64,000 nt of DNA from Hyphomicrobiales bacterium. GTDB taxonomy: Bacteria > Pseudomonadota > Alphaproteobacteria > Rhizobiales > Rhizobiaceae. The notes under the pieces were generated by a model. That model ran no database searches. It saw nothing but the letters and a program-made list of their open reading frames with translations, and was not told where the DNA came from. Location: NCBI GenBank assembly GCA_900469445.1, contig UBXM01000004.1:1-64000 (forward strand), written 5' to 3'. Shown here piece by piece: positions 26,755-36,257 of the stretch; positions within the stretch are counted from its first letter, which is position 1; every line of letters begins with the position of its first letter. The position numbers and the translations under genes were made by a program.

Positions 26755-28050
26755 CTACTCGAGATAGGTAGTGAGCTTCATGCCCGCATTCAAGAAGTGC
26801 ATGGGGTCGACGGCCTGACCGTTTCGCCGCACTTCGTAGTGAACATGCGGGCCGGTGGAGCGTCCGGTGGAGCCGGCGCGACCGATAATGTCGCCTGTCT
26901 CGATCTCGTCGCCGACGCTGACGAGAATTTTCGAGAGATGGCCGAAACGGGTTGAGATTCCATAACCATGGTCGATCTCGACCATGTTGCCGTAGCCGCC
27001 CATGACGCCCGCCGCGACGACTTTTCCAGCGCCGGTGCTCTTCACCTCGTCGCCTGTCTGGGCGGCAAAATCGATGCCGGCATGCAGTGCCAGGCGGCCG
27101 AGGAAAGGATCTACCCGGTTGCCGAAGCGGCTGGTGACCGGCTGGCCGGGAGCCGGATTGGAAAAGGGCAGGGCGCGTGCCGTCTCGCGAACGCTTTCAA
27201 GCCGCGTCAAGGCCGCATCCAGTTCGTCGAGCGAAAGGTCGAAGCGGTTGCCGGGCAGGCTGGGTTCGACATAAGGACCGCCGATGCCGGCCGGTGTGCC
27301 TGACGCCACGTCGATGCCGCTGCGCAACAGGATCGAGGTGATCGCCTTGGCGGCCTCGGATGCGCCGCTCGTCAGGCTGGCGATTTTCGTCAGCTGCTGG
27401 CTTTCGAGTGTTTTCAGCGACAGGGTGACCTTGGAAAAGATCCGGTCGGCGCGGTCGGCCGGGCCCTCGCGCAGGCTGGTTGCGGCCATGGACGAAGCCA
27501 CATCCGTTCTGGCGGACGGTTCACCGCCCTGAAGGATGCTTGCGATTGCGGCCGAGCCACCCGACAGGGATGCGCGGCGGCCCTCGTTTGCCGGAGCAAA
27601 GGCCGGGATATCACTCGCGGGAGTTTCCGAACCGGGTTGAAGCCCGGATTCTTCGGCGCGATTGAGAAGAGACCCGAGCTTGCCGTGCCGGGAGAACAGC
27701 GCATCCTGTTGCTCCAGCAGCTTTTCGACCTTCTTTTCAACGACCTGCTGATCGAGCAGCTGGCGCGAGGTGATGCGGTCGAGCTGCGCGCGAAGCGCTG
27801 CGATACGATCCTCATAATCGTGCTGCATGCGGGCCTGGCGGGCCATCGTTGCGCCGATCAGGTCGTCGCGGATCACCAGATAGGATGTGGCGCCCAGATA
27901 ACCGACAGTGAGGAGGCTTGCAAAACAGATGGTGAGGGCGACCATCCACGGGCGGATGGTCATGTGGCGGATATTGTCGCCGTTTGCGAGAATAAGGACG
28001 TGATTCGCTGCCCGTTTTCCAAAAACCTTGTTTTCGGCTCGGTGGGCCAC
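26755..28050 (-). CDS. M23 family peptidoglycan metallopeptidase
   Basis: A 431-residue membrane-anchored protein: a cytoplasmic basic segment, one transmembrane helix around residues 35-56, a coiled coil around 70-125, and a C-terminal M23/LytM domain from about 305. Zinc ligands are visible in HAGIDFA (HxxxD) and in GPHVHYEV (HxH), so it should be an active endopeptidase, unlike degenerate EnvC/NlpD. It probably cuts peptidoglycan cross-links during growth or division. The GTG start at 28048-28050 follows CAGGAG at a good distance. It is divergent from tyrS. Confidence 0.9.
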   Translation of the reverse strand: MAHRAENKVFGKRAANHVLILANGDNIRHMTIRPWMVALTICFASLLTVGYLGATSYLVIRDDLIGATMARQARMQHDYEDRIAALRAQLDRITSRQLLDQQVVEKKVEKLLEQQDALFSRHGKLGSLLNRAEESGLQPGSETPASDIPAFAPANEGRRASLSGGSAAIASILQGGEPSARTDVASSMAATSLREGPADRADRIFSKVTLSLKTLESQQLTKIASLTSGASEAAKAITSILLRSGIDVASGTPAGIGGPYVEPSLPGNRFDLSLDELDAALTRLESVRETARALPFSNPAPGQPVTSRFGNRVDPFLGRLALHAGIDFAAQTGDEVKSTGAGKVVAAGVMGGYGNMVEIDHGYGISTRFGHLSKILVSVGDEIETGDIIGRAGSTGRSTGPHVHYEVRRNGQAVDPMHFLNAGMKLTTYLE

Positions 28051-28252
28051 GTGCTGCTCCTGAAAGTCTGAATCAAATCCGATGCTTGCGTGACGCAATT
28101 ACACATCCTTAAGGTTAATGAAGCCTTATGGGCGGATACGGTAATTCCGATGAAGCTCTCGTTGGTCGCTGGGAACACTTTGGGGGTGATTATGCGGAAG
28201 AACGGTGCTAGAGCCCGTGTCGCAAAGACAAACACATCCGCAGAGAAGAGAG

Positions 28253-29506
28253 ATGTCCAGGTTCAAGTCCGATTTCCTCCGCACGCTCGATGAGCGCGGC
28301 TTCATTCACCAGATCTCCGACGAGGCAGGTCTCGACGAACTGTTCGCCAAGGAAACCGTGACCGCCTATATCGGCTTCGATCCGACGGCGCCTTCACTGC
28401 ATGCCGGCGGACTGATCCAGATCATGATGCTGCACTGGATGCAGAAGACGGGTCACCGCCCGATCTCGCTGATGGGTGGCGGTACCGGCATGGTCGGCGA
28501 CCCGTCGTTCAAGGACGATGCCCGCCAGCTGATGACGATCGACACGATCGAAAGCAACATTGCCTCGATCAAGCGCGTCTTCGCCAATTACCTGAATTAT
28601 GGCGATGGTCCGAAGGACGCCATGATGATCAACAATGGCGACTGGCTGCGCGATCTCAACTATCTCGAATTCCTGCGCGATGTCGGCCGTCATTTCTCGG
28701 TCAACCGCATGCTGTCCTTCGATAGCGTCAAGACGCGTCTGGACCGTGAGCAGTCGCTGTCCTTCCTCGAATTCAACTACATGATCCTGCAGGCCTACGA
28801 CTTCGTAGAGCTGAGCAAGCGGCATGGTGTCCGTCTGCAGATGGGCGGTTCGGATCAGTGGGGCAATATCGTCAACGGTATCGACCTCGGTCACCGGATG
28901 GGGACGCAGCAGCTTTACGCGCTGACCTCGCCGCTTCTGACGACCGCTTCCGGCGCCAAGATGGGCAAGTCGCTCAACGGCGCCGTCTGGCTGAACCCGG
29001 ACATGCTGTCTGCCTATGACTTCTGGCAGTACTGGCGCAATACCGAGGACGCCGACGTGTCGCGCTTCCTGAAACTCTACACGACGCTGCCGATGGACGA
29101 GATCGCTCGCCTGTCCGCATTGGGTGGTTCCGAGATCAACGAGGTGAAGAAGATCCTCGCGACCGAAGTCACCGCCATGCTGCATGGTCGTGACAATGCC
29201 GAACAGGCTGCCGAAACCGCCCGCAAGACCTTCGAAGAAGGTGCGCTGGCCGACAACCTGCCGTCGATCGATGTGGCCAGCGGCGAGCTCGAAGCCGGCA
29301 TCGGCCTGCTGGCACTGATCGTCAAGGCTGGTCTTGCTTCGTCGAACGGCGAAGCGCGCCGTCACGTCCAGGGCGGTGCGGTGCGGATCAACGATATCGC
29401 GATTTCCGACGAGCGCACGGTGATCGGTTCGGGTGAGGTTACCGCCGATGGCGTGATCAAGCTGTCGCTCGGCAAGAAGAAGCACATTCTGGTTCGTCCC
29501 GCCTAA
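28253..29506 (+). CDS. tyrS: tyrosyl-tRNA synthetase
   Basis: A 417-residue class I synthetase. The HIGH-like motif appears as LHAGG (about residue 45), the tyrosine pocket as [11 protein letters not shown], and the KMSKS loop as KMGKS. A C-terminal S4 RNA-binding domain (residues 345-415, [15 protein letters not shown]) completes it. ATG 28253 follows AGAAGAGAG. It charges tRNA-Tyr in the cytoplasm. A strong terminator follows directly. Confidence 0.98.
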   Translation: MSRFKSDFLRTLDERGFIHQISDEAGLDELFAKETVTAYIGFDPTAPSLHAGGLIQIMMLHWMQKTGHRPISLMGGGTGMVGDPSFKDDARQLMTIDTIESNIASIKRVFANYLNYGDGPKDAMMINNGDWLRDLNYLEFLRDVGRHFSVNRMLSFDSVKTRLDREQSLSFLEFNYMILQAYDFVELSKRHGVRLQMGGSDQWGNIVNGIDLGHRMGTQQLYALTSPLLTTASGAKMGKSLNGAVWLNPDMLSAYDFWQYWRNTEDADVSRFLKLYTTLPMDEIARLSALGGSEINEVKKILATEVTAMLHGRDNAEQAAETARKTFEEGALADNLPSIDVASGELEAGIGLLALIVKAGLASSNGEARRHVQGGAVRINDIAISDERTVIGSGEVTADGVIKLSLGKKKHILVRPA

Positions 29507-29533
29507 GTCGGAACTCAACAGAAACCACAGATG

Positions 29534-29560
29534 AAAAGGCCGCTTTCGAGCGGCCTTTTT
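29534..29560. terminator. bidirectional terminator after tyrS
   Basis: A perfect 11-bp stem (29534-29544 with 29549-29559) with a TTCG tetraloop is followed by Ts on the plus strand. On the minus strand the 3' arm ends in four Ts, so it may also serve the convergent DUF3971 gene, which ends at 29563. Confidence 0.9.
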
Positions 29561-29562
29561 CG

Positions 29563-32500
29563 TTACTGGAATTCGAAGATCTGGCGGAACACGCCGGGGG
29601 CGATGAGCGACAGCGGATTGACGGTCAGCCGGGGCTTGTCGAAGGGGCCTTCAAGCTTGAAGGTGATGCCCAGCAGGCCGCGATCACGGCCATTGCCGAG
29701 GATGGCGCCGATCAGCGGAAGCTCTCCGAACAGGCGGTTCAGGCCGTAAGCGGGCATGAAGGTTCCGGTCATTTCCATATTGCCGGTCGCGTCCCGCAGC
29801 CTGCCCTGGAACGTGGCGCCGATCTGTTCTCCGCGCACCACGCCATTAGCAACAGAAAGCGCGCCTTCACGATAGACCAGGGCTGCAAAAGCACGCTGGA
29901 ACCTTGCCGAGCTGACATCAATATCGCGTTTGACCGCCGAGTTCAGGCTCTGGCCATCCTGACCGACGGGAGACGAGACGAGGGACTGCAGGCGTTCCTC
30001 GTTGCGAAGCTGGAAATTGCGGATGTCGAGCGAGCCGACCCAGTCATTTCCGCGCGCCTTGAGCTTCAGGTTCAGCAGTCCGGCATTCATGTTGTCGTAA
30101 AGGTCGGCGAAACGCGCGACGGCGCCTGCGTCTCCGCTGGTGACGGAAATAGTGTCGCCGCGCGACATCTGGCTGACGACAGCCTGTCCGCTTGTGGTCA
30201 CGGCGCTCACGTCGGCGCGGGCGATGTTCGAGCCGCGTGTGGAGAAATTCAGCGCGACATTCGACAGATGTTCGTCGTTGAAGCCGACGACGCGATCGAT
30301 CTGAGCCCGCAGGCTGGTATTGCTGCCGTCGCTGTCGCCGGACGAGGAGGCGCCGCCGTTCTTGGCGCGCAGCATGGTGATGATCGGGCGCATGTCGACG
30401 GCGCTGCCGCCGATCGCAATCTCGTAGCCGCCCTTCGAGCGCTTCACCGTGAGGCTGTAATTGTCGGCGGGCGAAAGCTGGACGTGGGAGAAGGAGGCCG
30501 AGGTCAAAGCACCGTCCGAAAGCTGCAGATTGCCCCGGACACCGAAACTGTCGCCGCTCAGCTGAAAATCGCTGAGGCTTGTCTGCTTGCTGGCGTCGGT
30601 GGCGACTTCGAACTGTGCCCTTGCGCCGATGCCGCTGCCTTTCGTCCAGCCGATCCACGGCACGGTCAGTGCCGCGCGGCCAAGATCGAGCGTGACGGCC
30701 TGCCGCTTGTCGTCGATCCGTGTCAGTTCGGCGACGATCTGGCCATCGACCATATCGGACAGGCCCGGCACGAGCTTGTCCCGCTGGGCGTTGTTCAGCG
30801 TGGCCTTGATGATCCGTTCGCGTTTGGCATTCGAATTGGCACCCACGGGCTCGGTTACCGCAAACTCTGCGGCTACGTCATCCACGGTTCCCTTGGCGTT
30901 AAGCCTTGCCGCCTGGGTATCGACCGTCAGAAGCCCGGTCAGGCCGCCGATCTTGTGACCTTCCATCGGCGTTGCCAGATCGACGCCATCGAGACGGATC
31001 TGGGCATCCCATGTGGGCTTGGGCGGATTATGGTCGGAGATCAGGCCGAAGCGGGCCTGAATATCGGCCTTGGCATTTCCCGAAAAGTCCTCGGGTTTGA
31101 AATTGGTGTCCTTCAGGGCGTTGATGGGCTTGAAGTTGGCAAGCTCCGTGATCGCGTCCGCCTGTCCGGCGATCTTTATCGCAAGATCGGCCATCAAGGG
31201 CTTGGCGTAGGTGGAGGCGATGGAAAAACGCCCACCCTCGACATTCACCACGCGGCCGGATGGCGCATAGGATGCAGCCTTGGCGACATCGACCACCATC
31301 TGCTCGCCCTTCAGCGAGAAATGCCCGGTGAGGTCACGCAGCGGGGGAACGTCACCCGGCAGATTGAGGCGCGAATCCGCCAGATCGAAGTTGATCTGCA
31401 ATTCGTTGGCATCGAGTTCCATCGGGATGCCGGGGCCCTTCATCCGTCCGGCCGGGATGAAAACGGCGATCGTGCCGTTATTGATGCTGCCGCCGAACAT
31501 GTTCTGCATCACCCAGTCGCGCGGCTTGCGCGCCATCCAGAAGGGCCAGAGCTGCTTGACGCCGGTGACCTGCATCTGGGGGATCTGGCCGCCGAAACTG
31601 ATCTCGGGAGACTGTTTGCCGAAGCGGACCTTGAGGGCTGCGGCCATTCGGCCAAGCGGGCTCGCCACCGTCATTTCATCGAATTCCAGCTGACGGTCGG
31701 AAGACAGGTAGCGACCGGTTGCCTTCAGGTCGAAATCGGCCGGCTGCTCTCCTTGCGATGCGCCGATCGCTCGGCCACCGCGAACGAGAATGTCGAGCCC
31801 GAAACCAAGGCGCGTATCGGTCTGGTTCAGCCGGCTCAGGTCGATCACGGCACCGGTGAAGGGAACGACCGTCGGGCCGAAACTCGCTTCCGACTTCATG
31901 ATCTCGATCGAGTTCTTGGCAAAGTCATAAGCGACATTGACCGTTGCGCCGCTGAAGGTCTGCTGGATGCCGTCGAAATAGAAATTCCCGGGCGAATTGG
32001 TCAGGGTCGCAGACATGGCAGGTTGCTGCGTCTCGCCGCGGGAGCGCTCGGCGGACATGTCGAAATCGACGGAACTTTCGAGGCCTTCGCGCGGCAAGCC
32101 ATCTTCGGTTCGCTGCAGCAGGAAAGGGGTCACTTCCAGCCCTGACAGCCGCGCGGAAAGGGCGGCGGTCACGCCTTCGACGGTTTTGGAGGCGGCGGTG
32201 AGCTTGGCTTCGCGGTCGTTGATGCTGATGGTGCCGTCGACGCCGATCTCCCCCATCGCATTGCGCGCCAGCTGCAGGTCATTGACCTTGAGGACCGTCG
32301 GGGTGCGTCCCGGTGCAGCCGGCAGGACGATCTCGATGCCGGCGAGGCGGATCGATGCCGTGCCCGTCCGCTCGATCAGGCCGCGGGCTTCATCAAGCCG
32401 CTGAAAAGCCTGTTCCAGAAGCTGCGGGACCGCATCTACCCGGACCTTGGCGAGAGCGATCGGATCGCCTTCGGGCAATTGCGCCGTCTCGAGGCGGATC

Positions 32501-32967
32501 GACTGGGCCGATATGTTGTTGATGGAGATGCGACCGCCGAGCAGGGCGAGCGGATCGACGGCCATGCGCAGGGCGCCGGCGCGGCTCAGATGCTGACCGG
32601 TGGCGCGTTCGACGATGTCCACGTCCCGTGCCTCGATGGCCAGACGAAAATCCGAATCGAATCGGATCGCGGTCGAGCCGACATTCGAGACGTAACGAGG
32701 CCCGATCGCATTGTTCAGGGCGGACTGGGCACGTGCGGTCAGCGTGCCATCGACGATACCACCCTCGATGGCGAAGACGGCGCTGCCGATGCCAACCATG
32801 ACCAAGACGACGAAAAGTGCGATCGTCTTGCAAAAACGCCAGGTTTTGGTGCGATGCGGAGGGCAGTGAACGATGATCGGATCTTCTGTCTGGGCGGACG
32901 GAAGCTCATGCAGCGGAACGATGTCCTTCCTGCTGAAATCGATCTTCTCGCCACGTATTTCCGCCAT
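29563..32967 (-). CDS. DUF3971/AsmA-like giant envelope protein
   Basis: A 1134-residue protein with one N-terminal transmembrane helix (about residues 46-68) after a 45-residue cytoplasmic stretch, and a long beta-rich periplasmic part. The C-terminal 120 residues (FNRLFGELPLIGAILG...GPFDKPRLTVNPLS) are the AsmA-like C-terminal region seen in YhdP/TamB-type proteins. The middle carries DUF3971. Relatives in gammaproteobacteria form bridge-like conduits for phospholipid transport between the membranes; the same role here is inference. It has its own promoter region, divergent from the peroxiredoxin gene (start-to-start about 110 nt). Confidence 0.85.
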   Translation of the reverse strand: MAEIRGEKIDFSRKDIVPLHELPSAQTEDPIIVHCPPHRTKTWRFCKTIALFVVLVMVGIGSAVFAIEGGIVDGTLTARAQSALNNAIGPRYVSNVGSTAIRFDSDFRLAIEARDVDIVERATGQHLSRAGALRMAVDPLALLGGRISINNISAQSIRLETAQLPEGDPIALAKVRVDAVPQLLEQAFQRLDEARGLIERTGTASIRLAGIEIVLPAAPGRTPTVLKVNDLQLARNAMGEIGVDGTISINDREAKLTAASKTVEGVTAALSARLSGLEVTPFLLQRTEDGLPREGLESSVDFDMSAERSRGETQQPAMSATLTNSPGNFYFDGIQQTFSGATVNVAYDFAKNSIEIMKSEASFGPTVVPFTGAVIDLSRLNQTDTRLGFGLDILVRGGRAIGASQGEQPADFDLKATGRYLSSDRQLEFDEMTVASPLGRMAAALKVRFGKQSPEISFGGQIPQMQVTGVKQLWPFWMARKPRDWVMQNMFGGSINNGTIAVFIPAGRMKGPGIPMELDANELQINFDLADSRLNLPGDVPPLRDLTGHFSLKGEQMVVDVAKAASYAPSGRVVNVEGGRFSIASTYAKPLMADLAIKIAGQADAITELANFKPINALKDTNFKPEDFSGNAKADIQARFGLISDHNPPKPTWDAQIRLDGVDLATPMEGHKIGGLTGLLTVDTQAARLNAKGTVDDVAAEFAVTEPVGANSNAKRERIIKATLNNAQRDKLVPGLSDMVDGQIVAELTRIDDKRQAVTLDLGRAALTVPWIGWTKGSGIGARAQFEVATDASKQTSLSDFQLSGDSFGVRGNLQLSDGALTSASFSHVQLSPADNYSLTVKRSKGGYEIAIGGSAVDMRPIITMLRAKNGGASSSGDSDGSNTSLRAQIDRVVGFNDEHLSNVALNFSTRGSNIARADVSAVTTSGQAVVSQMSRGDTISVTSGDAGAVARFADLYDNMNAGLLNLKLKARGNDWVGSLDIRNFQLRNEERLQSLVSSPVGQDGQSLNSAVKRDIDVSSARFQRAFAALVYREGALSVANGVVRGEQIGATFQGRLRDATGNMEMTGTFMPAYGLNRLFGELPLIGAILGNGRDRGLLGITFKLEGPFDKPRLTVNPLSLIAPGVFRQIFEFQ

Positions 32968-33080
32968 TCAGTGAAGAACTCGTTCTTTTCGCATCCATCG
33001 CTGATCTGGACGCCTCGTCGGGCTGTATATACCCATGGCCGTCACAGTCACTCAAGATGCTGGCAAAAGAAAGGAAAACC

Positions 33081-33548
33081 ATGGCGAACCTGAATATCGG
33101 CGATGAGGCTCCGGATTTCTCGCTGCCCGGAAACGGCGCGCAGACCATTTCGCTTGCGCGGTTTCGCGGCAAGCCACTCGTCCTCTATTTTTATCCGAAG
33201 GACGACACGACGGCCTGCACGACCGAGGCGATTTCCTTCTCGCAGCTCAAGCCGGAATTCGACAAGGCCGGGGCGGCGATCGTCGGGGTTTCGGCAGACA
33301 GCGTGAAGAAGCACGACAATTTCGTCAACAAGCGGGAGCTGACCATCGCGCTCGGATCCGACGAGGACACGGCCGTCTCCCAGCTTTACGGCGTGTGGAA
33401 GGAAAAGAGCATGTATGGGAAGACCTATATGGGCATCGAACGGACAACGTTCTTGATCGATGCCGAAGGGCGGGTTGCCCGGATCTGGCCGAAGGTCAAG
33501 GTTGCCGGCCACGCGGAGGATGTCCTGGCGGCAGTCGAAGCCCTGTAA
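33081..33548 (+). CDS. bcp: Bcp/PrxQ-type thiol peroxidase
   Basis: A 155-residue peroxiredoxin reducing hydroperoxides in the cytoplasm. The peroxidatic Cys is C46 in PKDDTTAC; the resolving Cys that many Bcp proteins carry five residues later is missing (an Ile stands there), so it should work as a 1-Cys type or resolve with an external thiol. The ATG at 33081 follows AAAGGAAAACC. The 11-bp word GCCCTGTAATC, which includes the stop codon, is repeated in tandem just after the gene. Confidence 0.93.
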   Translation: MANLNIGDEAPDFSLPGNGAQTISLARFRGKPLVLYFYPKDDTTACTTEAISFSQLKPEFDKAGAAIVGVSADSVKKHDNFVNKRELTIALGSDEDTAVSQLYGVWKEKSMYGKTYMGIERTTFLIDAEGRVARIWPKVKVAGHAEDVLAAVEAL

Positions 33549-33568
33549 TCGAGGCCCTGTAATCAAAG

Positions 33569-33597
33569 CGGCCCGGCAGGTATTGCTTGCCGGGCCG
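33569..33597. terminator. hairpin between bcp and the TerC gene
   Basis: A perfect 10-bp GC-rich stem (33569-33578 with 33588-33597) between convergent genes. There is no clear U-run in either direction, so termination efficiency is uncertain. Confidence 0.6.
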
Positions 33598-33614
33598 AAA
33601 TCGTCATGAGCGGC

Positions 33615-34253
33615 TCAGGCGCCGAGGTAGGACTTCACCATCGGAAGCACGTCGCCGAAACCGTGATAGATCATGCTCAGGGCCACGTAGACGATGATGA
33701 TCAGACCCAGATAGGCGATCCAGCGAAAGCGGGCGAGCAGCTTTGCGACAAAGTTCGCGGCAACGCCCATCAGTGCGATCGACACGATAAGTCCGATGAT
33801 CAGGACTGCCGAATGACCCTGCGACGCACCTGCAACGGCCAGGACATTGTCCAGTGACATCGAGACATCGGCCACGACAATCTGCATGGCGGCCTGGAAA
33901 AACGTCTTTTCGGGCGCATTGCGCGCGGTGCTTCCGTCGGCGGTCCCTTCAGCGCCGTCGTGCTGCGCCACGCGAAGCTCCGCCCACATCTTCCAGCAGA
34001 CCCAGCCGAGCAGAAGGCCACCGATGAGCTGGAGGCCCGGAACCGCCAGAAGATAGGTGGCAATGACGGCGAAGATGAGCCGCAGGACCGTGGCGGCGAC
34101 AATGCCGAAGAAAATCGCCTTCTGGCGAAGATGCGCCGGGAGCCCGGCGGCGGCCAGCCCGATGACGATCGCATTGTCGCCGGAAAGAACAAGATTGATT
34201 GCGATGACCTCGACGAGCGCCATGAAGCCGGCAGCCGTGAACAGTTCCATCAT
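33615..34253 (-). CDS. TerC family membrane protein (YjbE-like)
   Basis: A 212-residue integral membrane protein with about seven helices. Two conserved metal-site segments, NLVLSGDNAIVIG (residues 20-32) and MSLDNVLAVAG, define the TerC family. Members of the YkoY/YceF/Alx branch export manganese or help metalate secreted enzymes. A candidate manganese riboswitch in its leader supports a manganese role. Start ATG 34251-34253, with a second ATG next to it. Confidence 0.92.
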   Translation of the reverse strand: MMELFTAAGFMALVEVIAINLVLSGDNAIVIGLAAAGLPAHLRQKAIFFGIVAATVLRLIFAVIATYLLAVPGLQLIGGLLLGWVCWKMWAELRVAQHDGAEGTADGSTARNAPEKTFFQAAMQIVVADVSMSLDNVLAVAGASQGHSAVLIIGLIVSIALMGVAANFVAKLLARFRWIAYLGLIIIVYVALSMIYHGFGDVLPMVKSYLGA

Positions 34254-34290
34254 GAGGCGTGACCTTTGTGCCCGTATGTTTTTCGATCTG

Positions 34291-34385
34291 GTGCAGCAGG
34301 TATGTCGACAGGGCTCTCGATCAAAACGTCGCGAACGTTCGCCAACGGTACCGGCAACTATTCCCCTAATGAGGGTATGGCAAGC
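34291..34385 (-). promoter_or_regulatory. candidate yybP-ykoY (Mn2+) riboswitch
   Basis: On the minus strand, 40-130 nt before the TerC start, the leader holds CAUUAGGGGAAUAGUUGCC (about 34371-34353) and, about 45 nt further, GUCGACAUACC (about 34309-34299). These match the two conserved parts of the yybP-ykoY fold (GGGGAGUAG and GUCAACAUAC) in the right order, and GCAGCA/UGCUGC can close the base. The family senses Mn2+ and commonly precedes TerC genes. A covariance-model search was not possible here. Confidence 0.5.
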
Positions 34386-34613
34386 TTGCTGCGCGGCGGT
34401 TTTGGGCGGCTCGGGCTTGAGTTGTTGTCATCTTTATGCCCGCAAGGGTTGCTGATGGCGCAGGCTGCGATATTTGCCCGGCCTAAGTAGCGCGCAGGTT
34501 GCCGATTTGCCTTGTCGCACACGAGCTGGCTGCCTATATCGGCGGCCATATTTCGAATTCTGGATGTTACGATTTCATATTTTGCCGCATCAGCGGGCGG
34601 CAGGGAGAGATAA
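34386..34613. other. remainder of intergenic region
   Basis: Together with the riboswitch this is a 360-bp gene-free gap between the divergent TerC and response-regulator genes. It must contain both promoters. I see no ORF or strong hairpin that I can support. Confidence 0.5.
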
Positions 34614-34979
34614 ATGCCAGCCGAAAATGCTGTTGTTCTCGTCGTCGAAGACGAGCCGATGATTCGATTTGCGACGCTCGACTGCCTCGAGGAGGTCGGC
34701 CATGAAGTGTTCGAGGCGGCGAATGCCGACGAAGCGATGGTCTTGTTCCGAAATCATCCCGGCATCGATATCGTCTTCACCGACGTCAATATGGACGGGT
34801 CGATCGACGGGTTGCAGCTGGTCCGGCGGGTGAGGGCCATCCGGCCGGGGATCGGCATCATCATCACGTCGGGAGTAGTACGGCTTGACCCGATGTTGTT
34901 GCCCACAAACACAATTTTTCTCCCAAAGCCCTATCAACATGATGAATTGCTCTCGTCGATCCATCAGTTGATGGAGTAA
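34614..34979 (+). CDS. single-domain response regulator (CheY-like)
   Basis: A 121-residue receiver domain without output domain. Acidic pocket E12-D13, phospho-acceptor D57 in FTDVNM, a Thr/Ser switch in ITSG and K105 in LPKPY are all present, so it should be phosphorylated. The LPKPYQHDELLSSI ending matches the rhizobial FixJ-like/CpdR-like stand-alone receivers. No histidine kinase is adjacent, so its partner is unknown. Confidence 0.92.
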   Translation: MPAENAVVLVVEDEPMIRFATLDCLEEVGHEVFEAANADEAMVLFRNHPGIDIVFTDVNMDGSIDGLQLVRRVRAIRPGIGIIITSGVVRLDPMLLPTNTIFLPKPYQHDELLSSIHQLME

Positions 34980-35107
34980 CAATCGTCCCCGGCGACGACT
35001 GCGCCGACGAGCCCGGGGAGGCGATGCCTTTGCGGACAGTCGTCGAAGTGATAGGTCGAGTAATATGCCGTGCCATCTTCTGGCAGGGCCGGTAACTGGA
35101 TAATTGA

Positions 35108-35653
35108 ATGACGCAGCTGAAACTTGTTGGGTTCTCGGGCAGTTATGGTCGGCCATCCAAGACATCCGCTCTTGTCGAGCATATCGCGAGCCTTGCTTCC
35201 GACCGTTATAATCTCGCCAGTTCCGTTTTCGATCTGGCGGATGTCGGGGCCTCGCTTGGGCTTGCGAAGTCACAAGCCGATCTGGACGCGGAAGCTGCGG
35301 ATATTCTCAGCGCGGTCGTCGAGGCGGATCTGCTCATTATCGGCTCGCCTACCTACAAGGGCAGCTATCCCGGCATGTTCAAGCATTTCATCGATCTGAT
35401 CGACCCGGAGCAATTGCGCGGCAAGCCGGTTCTGATCGCTGCAACCGGTGGGGGCGAGCGACACGCGCTGATGGTGGAACATCAGTTGCGCCCGCTGTTC
35501 GGCTTCTTCATGGCGCATACTATTCCGACGGCAATCTATGCGTCGAACCGCGATTTTTCCGGTTACGAGATCGTCTCTCCGGCGCTGCACGAGAGGATCG
35601 GTTTCGCGATCGACGAGCTTGCCGCCTTCGTGTCGCAAAGCACGGATCAATAG
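35108..35653 (+). CDS. NAD(P)H-dependent FMN reductase
   Basis: A 181-residue flavodoxin-like reductase of the SsuE/MsuE type. The phosphate loop is GFSGSYGRPSKTSAL at the N-terminus and GSPTYKGSYPGMFKHF near residue 78 is the flavin-site signature. Such enzymes supply reduced FMN to monooxygenases, for example in sulfonate use; no monooxygenase is adjacent, so the client is unknown. The UPF0303 gene follows 59 nt later. Confidence 0.9.
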   Translation: MTQLKLVGFSGSYGRPSKTSALVEHIASLASDRYNLASSVFDLADVGASLGLAKSQADLDAEAADILSAVVEADLLIIGSPTYKGSYPGMFKHFIDLIDPEQLRGKPVLIAATGGGERHALMVEHQLRPLFGFFMAHTIPTAIYASNRDFSGYEIVSPALHERIGFAIDELAAFVSQSTDQ

Positions 35654-35712
35654 GCGAAAAACAGGCCCTGACGCGGTTCAGTTCAAGGCGTGATGAGGTT
35701 GAGGAGGCAATA

Positions 35713-36207
35713 ATGTCGATTGAAGATGATATAACGGCGATCGCCGACCAGGAACGGCTGCTCGTGTTCGACAGGTTCGATGCCGATGCCGCCTGGATGC
35801 TCGGCGAACGACTGAGGCATGTGGCGAGCGAACGCGGTCTGCCGGTTGCGATCGACATCACATTGCATTCCATGCCGATCTTCTACAGCGCCCTTGCGGG
35901 CTCCACGGCGGACAATGCGCGCTGGATCCGCCGCAAGCGGAACGTCGTGTTGCATTTCCTTCGCTCAAGCTACGCGGTTGGAAGAAGGCTTGCGCAGCAG
36001 GATGCAACGCTTGAATGCAAGTTCAGCCTGTCCGATGCAGATTATGCCGCCCATGGCGGAAGTTTTCCGATTACGGTTGCGGGTGTCGGCTGTATCGGCG
36101 CCGTGACGGTTTCAGGATTGCCGCAGCGGGAAGACCACAATCTGGTGGTCGAGATACTTGCAGAGATGCTGGGGCATGATCTGCAGAAAATTGCGCTTGA
36201 TCCCTGA
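35713..36207 (+). CDS. UPF0303 / HbpS-like heme-degrading domain protein
   Basis: A 164-residue protein of the UPF0303 family (related to GlcG/HbpS). Family segments include VAIDITLHSMPIFYSALAGS and WIRRKRNVV. The fold resembles heme-binding HbpS, but enzymatic activity for UPF0303 is not established. It is probably co-transcribed with the FMN reductase upstream, which could supply reduced flavin; that link is inference. A hairpin terminator follows. Confidence 0.88.
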   Translation: MSIEDDITAIADQERLLVFDRFDADAAWMLGERLRHVASERGLPVAIDITLHSMPIFYSALAGSTADNARWIRRKRNVVLHFLRSSYAVGRRLAQQDATLECKFSLSDADYAAHGGSFPITVAGVGCIGAVTVSGLPQREDHNLVVEILAEMLGHDLQKIALDP

Positions 36208-36216
36208 TAGGAGCCT

Positions 36217-36240
36217 GTCGGCCGGTTAAAACCGGCCGAC
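36217..36240. terminator. hairpin terminator between convergent genes
   Basis: An 11-bp perfect stem, GTCGGCCGGTT (36217-36227) with AACCGGCCGAC (36230-36240), lies 10 nt after the UPF0303 stop and before the GlsB-like gene end. The loop is only AA as drawn, so the innermost T-A pairs probably open. No long U-run follows. Confidence 0.65.
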
Positions 36241-36257
36241 ATCTGAATTCGAGTTTC

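Noticed and set aside
30268..32145. 625-codon plus-strand open frame
   Set aside because: It is antisense to the DUF3971 protein gene, where the N-terminal membrane helix and the AsmA-like C-terminus show the true strand.
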